Origin: Candidatus Nealsoniibacteriota bacterium
Lineage (GTDB): Bacteria; Patescibacteriota; Minisyncoccia; Minisyncoccales; PWPS01
Reading direction: 5' to 3'
DNA length: 32,650 nt
Assembly: GCA_003560095.1 (NCBI GenBank)
Contig: PWJI01000049.1
Location: 1-32,650 of the forward strand
The notes under the pieces are model-generated. The model did not search any database. It saw only the letters and a program-made list of their open reading frames with translations, and was not told the origin of the DNA. Numbering within the stretch: the stretch's first letter is position 1; the number at the start of each line of letters is the position of its first letter. The translations under genes and the position numbers were made by a program. This document shows, piece after piece, positions 7,628 through 15,381 of the stretch.

Positions 7628-8388
7628 TTAACTCTTTTTTTGTGATTAAAATGAATTTTTCTCAACTTAAAATTATTGACTCTAAAATAGTTTCTTAAGA
7701 CAAATTTTGAGTAAAAATTTTCTTTCAAAAAATTATTCTCTGCCTTTGCTTTTCTTATTACTTTTCTCCAACGATCATTTTTCTCTCTAAAAGACTTTAT
7801 CTCTTCTCTTACTATAATATTTCCTTCTTTTATTGATTTTAAAAAATTTTCTTTATTTAGTTTTTCAAAGACTTCTACCACCCCCATTCCCACCTGCCCA
7901 CTGGCGTGAGTATCAGAACCTGAGCTTTCCAAAAGATTTTCTTTTATGCACTCTTTTGATACTTTTTCTCTTTCTTTTGCGCTATCCATCGCATTACCCG
8001 ATTCCATGCCATCAATAAGCTCTAAAAAATCTTTATAATTTTCAGGGAAATTTTCTTTCCCTCTAAGCGGATGTGCCCAAAAAGCAAACCCTCCTTGACG
8101 CTTAATTTCCATTACTGCGCTGCAAAAATCCGTATCTTTTTCAATCTTCTCTTTTACAAAAAATCCCAAAAGATGATGGCCCTCTTTTGTACTAACCTCA
8201 ATTCCGGGAATTATGGAAATACCGTCAACAAGAATTGGCCCTGAATAAATTTCATCGTGCTCGGTAATAGCAACGCCGTCAACACCCCTTTCCTTGGCTT
8301 TTTTGATGATGCTTTTTAAAGTTGTACTGGCGTGTCCGGATTTTATTGTATGACAATGCAAATCATAAAAATAACTCTTTCCCTTCAT
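7624..8388 (-). CDS. PHP-domain metal-dependent phosphoesterase
   Basis: 254 residues with the PHP fold motifs in order: YDLHCHT (about 8-14), ITEHDE (about 40-45), IPGIEVST (about 61-68), FWAHPLRG (about 98-105) and GSDTHASG (about 157-164). These supply the His, Asp and Glu ligands for a multi-metal centre. Stand-alone PHP proteins of this size include YciV/RNase AM-like 5'-3' exonucleases and nucleoside 3',5'-bisphosphate phosphatases; histidinol phosphatase is less likely with no histidine genes nearby. The last 60 residues are basic and could contact nucleic acid. Overlap with the RNHCP gene makes a nucleic-acid role for the pair plausible but unproven. The ATG follows the preceding stop by 15 bases without a Shine-Dalgarno. 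Confidence 0.85.
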   Translation of the reverse strand: MKGKSYFYDLHCHTIKSGHASTTLKSIIKKAKERGVDGVAITEHDEIYSGPILVDGISIIPGIEVSTKEGHHLLGFFVKEKIEKDTDFCSAVMEIKRQGGFAFWAHPLRGKENFPENYKDFLELIDGMESGNAMDSAKEREKVSKECIKENLLESSGSDTHASGQVGMGVVEVFEKLNKENFLKSIKEGNIIVREEIKSFREKNDRWRKVIRKAKAENNFLKENFYSKFVLRNYFRVNNFKLRKIHFNHKKRVK

Positions 8389-8403
8389 TTTAATTTCAAA
8401 GCT

Positions 8404-9363
8404 TTAAATCATTTTTTTAAACTCCTCGACCATTGGAACCCCTTCGGGATCAACACCATACCCTTGCGCAAGATAATAAGCCGACCAAGCAGAAAGAATA
8501 AACCCGGAAAGCACTTTTTCCATTCTTGACGTTCCCTTAATTTCAATTTCCAGAACCTGAAAATCTCTTTTTTCAAGAACTTTTTTTAAAACATCCATTC
8601 TTTTTTTATTCATTGGAAAATCATCCTCATCTTTCACGTTAATAAAAATCATTTTTTCACTCAAATGTTTAGTTGATGGTGCTATGTCAAAGCCTGTCAT
8701 TTCGTTGTGATTCATTTCCGGAACTATATTGTGAAAGGAGGGTATTTTTGATGTTTCGTTAAAGTTTATTTTCCATATAAGGCAAAGCGCATAATTTCTT
8801 TGCGTACCATAAATAACAGGCACCTTATTTTCAATCAAAGAAGCTATCTTTTCCCCTTTTTCTCTTAACTCCTCTCTTCTTTTTTCAAGATTATTAGCTG
8901 TTTTTTCGGTCTCCTTGATTGCTTCTTTTAAATTTATTGCTTTCAAAAGAGATTTCAAACTATATCCTATTCCCATTCTGGGCTGAACATTGTTTTGTGG
9001 AATTTTGATATAAGGAAGGCTTTTTTCTTTCGCTATCTTTAAAAGGTTTCCTCCTTTAGAAATAGCAATAACCGGAATATTTTTTGCTATTGCGTTTTCG
9101 TAAGAATCAATTGTTTCTTTCGTATTTCCCGAATAAGATGCTACAATAATTGCCTTATCGTCAAAAGAAATATTAGGAAGCCCGTAATCCGAATGCAAAA
9201 AAAGGGGAAAATCCGAAAAAACCGAATTAAAAATATTTCCCTGAAGATGAGAACCTCCCATTCCACATAAAACATACTTTTTATAGCTTCCCCATCTTTC
9301 CTTATTTTCTATTTCCGGGGAAAAAGAAATTTGATTACAAAAATTATATATATCTTCTTTCAT
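8404..9363 (-). CDS. Bifunctional phosphoglucose/phosphomannose isomerase (SIS domain)
   Basis: 319 residues. The N-terminal SIS domain shows VLCGMGGSHLQGN (about 31-43), the SYSGNTKETIDSYENA phosphate-binding loop and VIAISKGGNLLKIA. The C-terminal domain (PF10432) carries EMNHNEMTGF, with the Glu and His expected for isomerase catalysis, and ends in the typical DPEGVPMVEEFKK. It interconverts glucose-6-P or mannose-6-P with fructose-6-P in the cytoplasm, feeding nucleotide-sugar synthesis and, in organisms without a classical Pgi, glycolysis. The length matches archaeal and CPR homologues. The ATG follows the stop of the glycosyltransferase gene by three bases and lacks a Shine-Dalgarno, so it is presumably translated by coupling. 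Confidence 0.9.
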   Translation of the reverse strand: MKEDIYNFCNQISFSPEIENKERWGSYKKYVLCGMGGSHLQGNIFNSVFSDFPLFLHSDYGLPNISFDDKAIIVASYSGNTKETIDSYENAIAKNIPVIAISKGGNLLKIAKEKSLPYIKIPQNNVQPRMGIGYSLKSLLKAINLKEAIKETEKTANNLEKRREELREKGEKIASLIENKVPVIYGTQRNYALCLIWKINFNETSKIPSFHNIVPEMNHNEMTGFDIAPSTKHLSEKMIFINVKDEDDFPMNKKRMDVLKKVLEKRDFQVLEIEIKGTSRMEKVLSGFILSAWSAYYLAQGYGVDPEGVPMVEEFKKMI

Positions 9364-9366
9364 TTT

Positions 9367-10539
9367 TTATTTATCTTTTTTAAGTACATCCTTAAAGACC
9401 TTTATTTGCCTTTCTGTCATTAGACTTTTTGAAAAATTATTTAAAACAAATTTTTTGGCTTCCTTTGTCATTCTTTCTCTTTTTTCTTTATTTTCCAAAA
9501 TATCTATAACTGCCTGAGAAAAGTTTTCTTCTTTTTTTAATATTACTGCCTTTCCTTCAGGATAAACCTCTCTTTGAATTGGTGAAGCAAGTGCAACTAC
9601 CGGCAAACCGACGAGCATTGCTTCTCCGACCACCAATCCTTGTGTCTCTGTCTGAGAAGAAAAAGTAAAAACGTCACACCCTCCATAAACTTTTTGCGCC
9701 TCCTCTCTTTTGAGCGGACCAGTGCAAAAAACAACATCTTCTATACCCATTTTGCGTGATTTCTTTTTTACTTCCTGAATATCTCCCGGACCGACAAAAA
9801 GCAAAATAGCTTTATAATTTTTTCTTTTTAAGTCCACCATCATTTTAAGAAGAGCTTCTATATTCTTCTCTTTGGACATTCTCCCTAAATAAAGTAAGAT
9901 TTTTTTGTTTGGAGGAAGATTAAATTTTTCTCTGATTTCTTTCTTGGTAAAAGATTTTTTGGGAGCACTTATTCCCGTCGGTATTATATAGATAGGTTTT
10001 TTTACTCCGTACTCAAGAAGTTTATTTTTCATCATATTGCTGGGTGTCATTACAGCATCAACTTTATTGCAAAGTGCTTTTGTTCTTTTTCGCATAACAA
10101 GAGCTCCCATTTCTCCCGCATAAAGTCTTCCATATTCTTCAACTAAAGTATGATAAAAAAGAACCTTCTTTTTGGAAGAATTAAGCATTTGTGTTTCAAA
10201 GGCATTCGCACCCCATGTAACTGTATGAAGCCAATAAATGTCCGGATTAAACTTTTTGGCCAGGGCATCTATTCTCTTTTTGGAATTTATTCTAAAAACT
10301 CTTTCTTCTTTTCCAAATAAATTCATGGCAATTCTGTGTGCCACCAAAGAAGAAGGAATCTCTTGATGCTCGGGTCTCGCTTTTCCTACCTTGTATTTAG
10401 GTGCAACAATCATAACTTTATGCCCTTCTCTTAAAAGACCGTCAACTGCTGTGTTAAGAGAGGCCGTAACTCCGTTAGGAAGTGGATAAGTAAGAGAAGA
10501 AACCATTATTTTCATCTCTTCATCTTTTTTGTTTTTCAT
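9367..10539 (-). CDS. Family 4 glycosyltransferase
   Basis: 390 residues in the GT-B fold of GT4 enzymes. The N-terminal half has the acceptor-site pattern PLPNGVTASLNTAVDGLLREGHKVMIVAPK. The C-terminal half has ILLYLGRMSKEKNIEALL (about 215-232), the donor-site TETQGLVVGEAMLVGLPVVA with the E-x7-E motif, and a final helix. The closest style is diacylglycerol glucosyltransferase or mannosyltransferase enzymes that transfer a sugar from a nucleotide sugar to a membrane lipid. Substrates cannot be fixed from sequence. The track start (ATG at 10539) is kept, but the ATG nine codons in (MKIMVSSLTYP) is equally possible, since conserved sequence begins there. It is probably co-transcribed with the isomerase. 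Confidence 0.88.
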   Translation of the reverse strand: MKNKKDEEMKIMVSSLTYPLPNGVTASLNTAVDGLLREGHKVMIVAPKYKVGKARPEHQEIPSSLVAHRIAMNLFGKEERVFRINSKKRIDALAKKFNPDIYWLHTVTWGANAFETQMLNSSKKKVLFYHTLVEEYGRLYAGEMGALVMRKRTKALCNKVDAVMTPSNMMKNKLLEYGVKKPIYIIPTGISAPKKSFTKKEIREKFNLPPNKKILLYLGRMSKEKNIEALLKMMVDLKRKNYKAILLFVGPGDIQEVKKKSRKMGIEDVVFCTGPLKREEAQKVYGGCDVFTFSSQTETQGLVVGEAMLVGLPVVALASPIQREVYPEGKAVILKKEENFSQAVIDILENKEKRERMTKEAKKFVLNNFSKSLMTERQIKVFKDVLKKDK

Positions 10540-10587
10540 TTTTTTGAAAATTACTTATACTTTTTTAGTTTATCATAAAAAAATTAA

Positions 10588-10613
10588 AGAAAAAACCGGC
10601 CTAAAAGCCGGTT
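10588..10613 (-). terminator. Rho-independent terminator overlapping the stop codon of the HNH-like gene
   Basis: On the minus strand AACCGGC, loop TTTTAG, GCCGGTT, then T residues form a perfect 7-bp hairpin. The loop contains the TAG stop of the upstream gene, so the last codons lie in the terminator stem. Confidence 0.8.
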
Positions 10614-11137
10614 ATTGGTACCACAATTTTTTTTGTGGATTTTTTTCGTTTTTTTTCGCGCCTCTTTTGTCTTTTTATCTCTTCTCTGGTTTTGTCTGCC
10701 AATTGCATTAATGTAAGTTCGTCTACTTCCTTTTCTTTCAAGATTATCTTCTCCAGAAAAAGAAAAAGCTCTTCTTTTTTATATAAATTTGTAAAAATTC
10801 CGTGCCATCCTTCGTGAAATTCTACGGGAATTTTTATTGTTGTTTTCCCGCTTCTGCTTTTGGGTGGCCAGTGATGTTTATTCTTCTCCACTCCAAGAAG
10901 AAAAAGATTTTCTTTTTGAATAAGATAAATCTCTTTTCTTCCTATCTCCCTTTCTTTGGCTTTTTCTTTTTTTACTCTCTTTCCCATTAAATTACAAAAT
11001 TCTTCCGTCATACGAAAAACTTCTACCTCACTTCTCGCTCTTAGCCCAAAAACCATAAAAAATGATTTTTGAAAGACAGGAGGCTTGTTTTCAAGGAACT
11101 CTGGTGCTTCGTTTAAGTATAGCTCACTTTTGAGCAA
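10601..11137 (-). CDS. Small HNH-like protein of unknown function
   Basis: 178 residues, basic, no signal peptide. Residues about 110-145 read KNKHHWPPKSRSGKTTIKIP then EFHEGWHGIFTNL, an HH / H / H spacing reminiscent of HNH nuclease folds (HHxxPxSRGG), although the typical Asn and the CxxC zinc pair are missing. The N-terminal 40 residues may form a separate segment, and the C-terminus is a strongly basic helix (RQKRREKKRKK) that could contact nucleic acid. The TTG start is supported by AAAAGGAGGG six bases upstream. Nuclease activity is only a possibility. The stop lies inside the terminator hairpin. The gene sits upstream of the glycosyltransferase but the terminator separates them. Confidence 0.65.
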   Translation of the reverse strand: MLKSELYLNEAPEFLENKPPVFQKSFFMVFGLRARSEVEVFRMTEEFCNLMGKRVKKEKAKEREIGRKEIYLIQKENLFLLGVEKNKHHWPPKSRSGKTTIKIPVEFHEGWHGIFTNLYKKEELFLFLEKIILKEKEVDELTLMQLADKTREEIKRQKRREKKRKKSTKKIVVPITGF

Positions 11138-11211
11138 AATGATCCCTCCTTTTGTAAAAAATATTTATAGTATAATAAACAATTTTCAAAAATAGGCAAA
11201 TTTAATCAAAA

Positions 11212-11817
11212 CTATTTCCAAGTTATAAGGTATTCGTGATAAGGACCATCTTTATGCATACACTTTGTTTCCCTTACCGAGATTTCTTCGCTTTTTATTA
11301 CAAATTCAAGCACTCCTTTAAAATAACCGGCATGATAACGACACATCACAGGAAGAGTTTGAAAAAATTTTTTCCGCACTACAATGTATTTATCTTCTTT
11401 ATTAAGCTCAACGGGCTCAAGTTCTCCAAAGTCGTGGTGTTTTCTCCAATAATCCCCGACATTATTAAAAACAGTATCCACGGAAATAAAATATTGAATC
11501 ATTGTTTTTATAAAAAAAGAAGCTCTTGGGGAGTTTCTACCCATCTCAAAAATATCTTCGTCAGACCAATTAAAAACCTCTTTACAAATAGCAATAAAGG
11601 CAGAATTTTTCCATTCTTTTTCCCATGTTAAAGAGTTTAATTTTTCAAAATCCAAATCCACTTCAAGTTCTTTCATTTTATCTTTTACCTTTTCAAGTCC
11701 CTCTTCCCCTTCTTTTTTAAGAATATAATCTTTTTCAACCCGAATAACTTCCGCCTTTACTCTTCTTGTAGAGTTTTTTTCTTTTTCTATAAAATTTTTA
11801 ATATTTTCTTCTTCCAT
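11212..11817 (-). CDS. Hypothetical protein, possibly V4R/DUF2378-like
   Basis: 201 residues, soluble, no signal peptide. The family is not firmly recognised. The order of features is a helical region (about 60-110), DYWRKHHDFGELEPVEL, VMCRYHAGYFKGVLEFVIKS, and a C-terminal ETKCMHKDGPYHEYLITWK. This resembles the V4R / heme-NO-binding-associated / Myxococcales TIGR02265 style of small-ligand sensor domain, which ends in a similar Cys...Gly...W strand. The N-terminal 55 residues are Lys/Glu-rich and probably helical. No Shine-Dalgarno precedes the ATG; a TATAAT lies about 50 bases upstream at 11871-11866. The gene is divergent from the microprotein unit at 11980. Confidence 0.6.
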   Translation of the reverse strand: MEEENIKNFIEKEKNSTRRVKAEVIRVEKDYILKKEGEEGLEKVKDKMKELEVDLDFEKLNSLTWEKEWKNSAFIAICKEVFNWSDEDIFEMGRNSPRASFFIKTMIQYFISVDTVFNNVGDYWRKHHDFGELEPVELNKEDKYIVVRKKFFQTLPVMCRYHAGYFKGVLEFVIKSEEISVRETKCMHKDGPYHEYLITWK

Positions 11818-11923
11818 TTTTTTAATTTATTTTATCTACACTTACATCATATTGTGTTTTAAAAAATTATACAAGAAAACTTTTTTCATTTGCTTAAAAT
11901 AATTAAAAAATATTTTTACTAAT

Positions 11924-11952
11924 TTTACATATTATCTTATTTGTTTTATAAT
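11924..11952 (+). promoter_or_regulatory. Promoter of the 36-residue microprotein unit
   Basis: TTTACA at 11924-11929, a 17-nt spacer and TATAAT at 11947-11952 give a start near 11959, a few bases before the AAAGGAGGG ribosome site at 11965-11973. Confidence 0.6.
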
Positions 11953-11979
11953 AAAAGAAATTTTAAAGGAGGGATAAAA

Positions 11980-12090
11980 ATGTTTCGTTATGGATTTGAT
12001 TTCGAAAGAATGAAAAACGTTACAAGTCTTTTTCTTTTTTTGCTCTTTGTTTCTGTTTTCGAAAAAATTATTTTCCTAAAAAATAGGTAA
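11980..12090 (+). CDS. 36-residue single-span membrane microprotein
   Basis: This short ORF, too small for the track, encodes MFRYGFDFERMKNVTSLFLF and continues for 36 residues. It has a polar/basic N-terminus, one hydrophobic span of about 15-16 residues (VTSLFLFLLFVSVF) and a basic tail (FLKNR). Support for translation is a near-perfect ribosome site, AAAGGAGGG, six bases before ATG, a consensus-like promoter upstream and a hairpin just downstream, so the unit stands alone. Size, topology and isolation recall small hydrophobic peptides such as type I toxins or regulators of membrane complexes, but no homologue is recognised. It is divergent from the V4R-like gene and upstream of the O-antigen ligase, which has its own promoter. 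Confidence 0.6.
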   Translation: MFRYGFDFERMKNVTSLFLFLLFVSVFEKIIFLKNR

Positions 12091-12104
12091 CTCACCTACA
12101 CTTA

Positions 12105-12145
12105 AATCCCCATCTTACGCCCCTTAAGGGCGTAAAGTGGGGATT
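12105..12145 (+). terminator. Long hairpin after the microprotein gene
   Basis: AATCCCCA...TTACGCCC pairs with GGGCGTAA...TGGGGATT around a short TTAA centre, giving about 18 pairs with small internal mismatches. The run after it is only ATTATTTG, so termination may be weak; a stabilising or regulatory hairpin is an alternative. Confidence 0.5.
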
Positions 12146-12147
12146 AT

Positions 12148-12176
12148 TTGCTAAAAAGGAAAATAAATTTTATAAT
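12148..12176 (+). promoter_or_regulatory. Promoter of the O-antigen ligase gene
   Basis: TTGCTA at 12148-12153, a 17-nt spacer and TATAAT at 12171-12176 predict a start near 12183 and a leader of about 50 nt. No Shine-Dalgarno precedes the ATG at 12232. Confidence 0.5.
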
Positions 12177-12231
12177 ATTGGCCACAAGCAATTAGTTAAA
12201 AAACACAAAAAATAAATTTAATAACTCGTTT

Positions 12232-14466
12232 ATGGGGAAAAAAATAGCTGAAACAATAAAAGAAACTCCTTTGATTTACAAAATAGGAATATTTATTATT
12301 CTTCTTTTGCCTCTTTTAAACATTCCTCCTCTGTTTGCTCCTCCGGCCTTTGGAAAATCTATTGTGTTTAGAATTGTTTTTTCTGCTCTTTTTCTTTATT
12401 TTGTTTACGATATTTTTTTTGCCAAAAGAGCTTTTCTTTTTAGAGAATTTATTAAAAAAATCAAAGGGAGAAAGGAAGTGTTTTTTTTCGCTCCGCTTGC
12501 TCTTTTAGCAATTCTTCTGTTTTCCGTAATACTCTCTGTAGATACTAACTTTAGTATTTTTGGCGACCCTGCAAGAGGTGGCGGGTTTTTAAATTTTTCC
12601 CTTATTATTATTTTTGGTTACTTTTCATTTTTTCTCCTGCAAAAAAAAGAGTGGAAAACCGCCTGGAATATTCTTTTTTTTACCGGAGTAGGGGCAACTT
12701 TTTTGGCTTTTGCTCAATGGCAAGGTCTTTTTGAAGGGCTACTCGTCGAGGCAACACGTAGACCATACGCCTCTTTCGGAAATCCAACAATTTTAGGCAC
12801 TTATCTTGCGATATTGATTTTTCCCTTAATCTCTTTTCTTTTAAAGGAAGAGAGAAAGACACAAAAAAATATTTACATTATTTTTCTTGCTATCATCTTT
12901 TTTGGAGTAATACTTACTTTTACTCGTGCTGCAGTACTCGGAATCGTTGCCGGATCCATTTATTTTGCTCTGTTTTTCCCAAGAAAAGAAAAGATATTTA
13001 AATATTTAAAGGTGGGGCTTCTCTCTTTTTTAGCCATTGCTTTTTTGCTGGTATATTACGTAAATACATCTCCTCTTCCCGATTTTGTTAAAGAAAATTC
13101 TTTTCTTCACGGGCTTACAAGGAGAATGGATGTTCAAAGAGCACTGGAAGACCCACGTATTGGCGGATTCGTTATTGGCTGGAATGCAATTTTGGAAAAA
13201 CCTGTTACCGGATACGGAGTAGAAAATTTTGCCTACGCGTTTGATAGGCACTTCCATCCGGAAGCTCCTTTTATTCAACAAGACGGATGGTGGGATACGG
13301 CACACAATCTCCCTATAGAGATAGGAGTTTGGGGGGGCTTTCCCGCCCTTTTAATATTCCTTCTAATATTTATTTCTCTCTTTCTGGCCCTGAGGAAGAG
13401 AAAAGAAGGAAAGGAAATAGATTATTACGCCCTTCAAGCAACACTTATTACTTTTTTTGTAGCTAATTTTTTTACCGTAGATGATTTTTCAACCTATCTT
13501 CTTTTTGCCGTGATTATTGGATATATTTTTTACCTTTGCATTGAAGAAAAAGATATAAATATTGATAAAGAATTAAATAAAAGATCAAAAATTAATAGCT
13601 ACAAAGTGGCTTTTATGATTTTAGCTATTCCTTTCTTTTTGTGGTTTTCTTATAGTCTTAACTGGAACCTGCTTACTTCAAATAGAGATATTTTAATTGC
13701 CGAAAGCTATCAAAGCGCAGGAGAATGCGAAAAAGCACTCTCATACGCAAAAAAAGCAACCTCCGATCAATTGCCCATTGACGCGTATCTCTTCTTTAAA
13801 AAAGGATTAATAGCCGACAAATGTATTGAAAATGAAGAAGAAAAAGCTCAAGAAATGTTTAATGCAATGAAAGTAGTAACGGAAAAAAGACCATCTTACA
13901 CAAGAGGATGGACAAATCTAGGAACATCTGCGGCAAACTTGGTCGATCACAAAGAAGATCCTGAAAAATACCTTCAAAAAACCATTAATGCCTATGAAAA
14001 AGCATTAAATCTTAGGCCAAACCGTTACTCTTCTCATAGAAGTCTTTCTATTCTCTACGCCAAAAAAGGAAATTTCAAAGACTCTTTAGATAGCTCTAGA
14101 AAATGCCTTGAATTAAAAGAAGATGAAGAAATGTGTGTCTTGCTTAAGGCAATATCTATGTCTGTTCTTGATAAAGAAGGTGCAAAAAAAGCAAGAGAAG
14201 AAGCAAGAGAATATAACTTCACAGGCGGCATAAATACCATTTTGCGCCACCACATAGAAACCAAAGACTATGAGAAAACAATACCTCTTTACTTATTACT
14301 TATCAAAGAAGATCCCTCAATAGTGCAAAACTATTTCTCGCTGGCCACCGCTTATCGAGAAACAGGATACTACGAAAAAGCAAAAGAGTATGCATTAAAA
14401 GGACTGGAAGAGCAACCCGGAGCGCGATATCTTGTAGAAGAATTCTTAGAAACTCTTCCTAAATAA
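12232..14466 (+). CDS. O-antigen ligase family protein with C-terminal TPR region
   Basis: 744 residues. About ten to twelve membrane spans cover residues 15-430, with the Wzy/WaaL-type core (PF04932): RPYASFGNPTILGTYLAIL (about 177-195), ILTFTRAAVLGIVAG, and a large outside loop containing GYGVENFAYAFDRHFHPE and WWDTAHNLPIEIGVWGG with its conserved His. After one more span at about 455-475, the soluble tail (about 485-744) is built of TPR repeats such as KALNLRPNRYSSHRSLSILY and YEKAKEYALKGLEEQPG. This ligase-TPR fusion is common in Parcubacteria. It likely joins or polymerises lipid-linked glycans on the outer face of the membrane, possibly glycosylating surface proteins. It is the only large plus-strand gene and converges with the wall-protein gene at 14512. 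Confidence 0.9.
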   Translation: MGKKIAETIKETPLIYKIGIFIILLLPLLNIPPLFAPPAFGKSIVFRIVFSALFLYFVYDIFFAKRAFLFREFIKKIKGRKEVFFFAPLALLAILLFSVILSVDTNFSIFGDPARGGGFLNFSLIIIFGYFSFFLLQKKEWKTAWNILFFTGVGATFLAFAQWQGLFEGLLVEATRRPYASFGNPTILGTYLAILIFPLISFLLKEERKTQKNIYIIFLAIIFFGVILTFTRAAVLGIVAGSIYFALFFPRKEKIFKYLKVGLLSFLAIAFLLVYYVNTSPLPDFVKENSFLHGLTRRMDVQRALEDPRIGGFVIGWNAILEKPVTGYGVENFAYAFDRHFHPEAPFIQQDGWWDTAHNLPIEIGVWGGFPALLIFLLIFISLFLALRKRKEGKEIDYYALQATLITFFVANFFTVDDFSTYLLFAVIIGYIFYLCIEEKDINIDKELNKRSKINSYKVAFMILAIPFFLWFSYSLNWNLLTSNRDILIAESYQSAGECEKALSYAKKATSDQLPIDAYLFFKKGLIADKCIENEEEKAQEMFNAMKVVTEKRPSYTRGWTNLGTSAANLVDHKEDPEKYLQKTINAYEKALNLRPNRYSSHRSLSILYAKKGNFKDSLDSSRKCLELKEDEEMCVLLKAISMSVLDKEGAKKAREEAREYNFTGGINTILRHHIETKDYEKTIPLYLLLIKEDPSIVQNYFSLATAYRETGYYEKAKEYALKGLEEQPGARYLVEEFLETLPK

Positions 14467-14470
14467 AAAA

Positions 14471-14492
14471 CTCCGCATAAAAAAATGCGGAG
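14471..14492. terminator. Bidirectional terminator between convergent genes
   Basis: CTCCGCAT and ATGCGGAG form a perfect 8-bp stem. On the minus strand it is followed by TTTTTT. On the plus strand a second weak hairpin (AAAAACA...TGTTTTT, 14494-14512) supplies the T run. It serves both the ligase gene and the wall-protein gene. Confidence 0.85.
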
Positions 14493-14511
14493 CAAAAACA
14501 TTTAGTGTTTT

Positions 14512-15339
14512 TTATTTTACTTCAGTTTCCTTACTTTCCCAGCCACTGTCTTTTAAGAAACTTATTTCGCAACCATCTTTTGCTGTATAGCTTAACTTAC
14601 CATCGCAACTCATTTCTCTTATTTCCATAGTACATACTCCTTGACTATCTGAATAATTTTGTGCTTTGGGGATGTCAAAAAGACACTCACTAAGAGTTTT
14701 TTCAATCCTTTCTACATCTTCTTCCTCTTCTTCTTCCTGTAAAATGTTTCTAAGTCTTTCTTTTGTTTCTTTCACTTTTAAGAAAAGAGCATTAACTCTT
14801 TCCTTTATATCTTCACTGTCTTTCTCTTTTGTCTCTGTAATTGTCACTCCGCTTTGAAGAATTTCGTTTGCTTTAGCTCTGCTTTGTGATAAAAAGTCTC
14901 CCGTCTGAGATATTCCGTATTTTCTTTGGAACCTAATAAGAGCATCTCTCGTAGCCGGACCAAAATAGTTGGTTTCTCTTCCCGGAGAACCCGGACCGGA
15001 ACTTGCAACTCTTGTTTGAGGATCGACATTAAGAACTTTTTGTAAGTAAATAACTGTTTCTCCCGTAGCTCTTTGTCTTAGGTTATGATTAAAAGAAAAA
15101 CCCGAAGGAACTCCCGAAACAAGAGCTGTCCTTGTTTTGGTTTCAGGTTCTTTGTGATAATCTTCTTTTATTTCTTCAAGTTGCCTGGAAATTGAAACCA
15201 CATCTTCTCTTATTTCTCTCATTTCATCTTCTTTGCTTTGGGCAAAAATAGGAGCAAGAGCGGAAAGAGCAACTCCGGCAGCCATCAAGATAACTATTAT
15301 AACTTTTACTTTGTGAATCATTTTTTTCTTCTTTTTCAT
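14512..15339 (-). CDS. Exported peptidoglycan-binding domain protein
   Basis: 275 residues. A basic start and hydrophobic segment ending ALAPIFA form a signal peptide. A short coiled coil (36-60) and a linker lead to a PGBD module at about 75-165 with [47 protein letters not shown] and the final SRAKANEIL. The rest is a Glu-rich coiled coil (about 185-220) and a small C-terminal domain with four Cys residues, possibly forming two disulfides. The expected place is the outside of the cytoplasmic membrane, bound to peptidoglycan. The module is shared with the genes at 1474, 15382, 18078 and 25583. The upstream neighbour is only 42 bp away on the same strand, so the two are probably co-transcribed. 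No Shine-Dalgarno. Confidence 0.85.
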   Translation of the reverse strand: MKKKKKMIHKVKVIIVILMAAGVALSALAPIFAQSKEDEMREIREDVVSISRQLEEIKEDYHKEPETKTRTALVSGVPSGFSFNHNLRQRATGETVIYLQKVLNVDPQTRVASSGPGSPGRETNYFGPATRDALIRFQRKYGISQTGDFLSQSRAKANEILQSGVTITETKEKDSEDIKERVNALFLKVKETKERLRNILQEEEEEEDVERIEKTLSECLFDIPKAQNYSDSQGVCTMEIREMSCDGKLSYTAKDGCEISFLKDSGWESKETEVK

Positions 15340-15381
15340 GTTGATAAAAAATTAAATTGATAAAACGACCTTTTTTTATAG

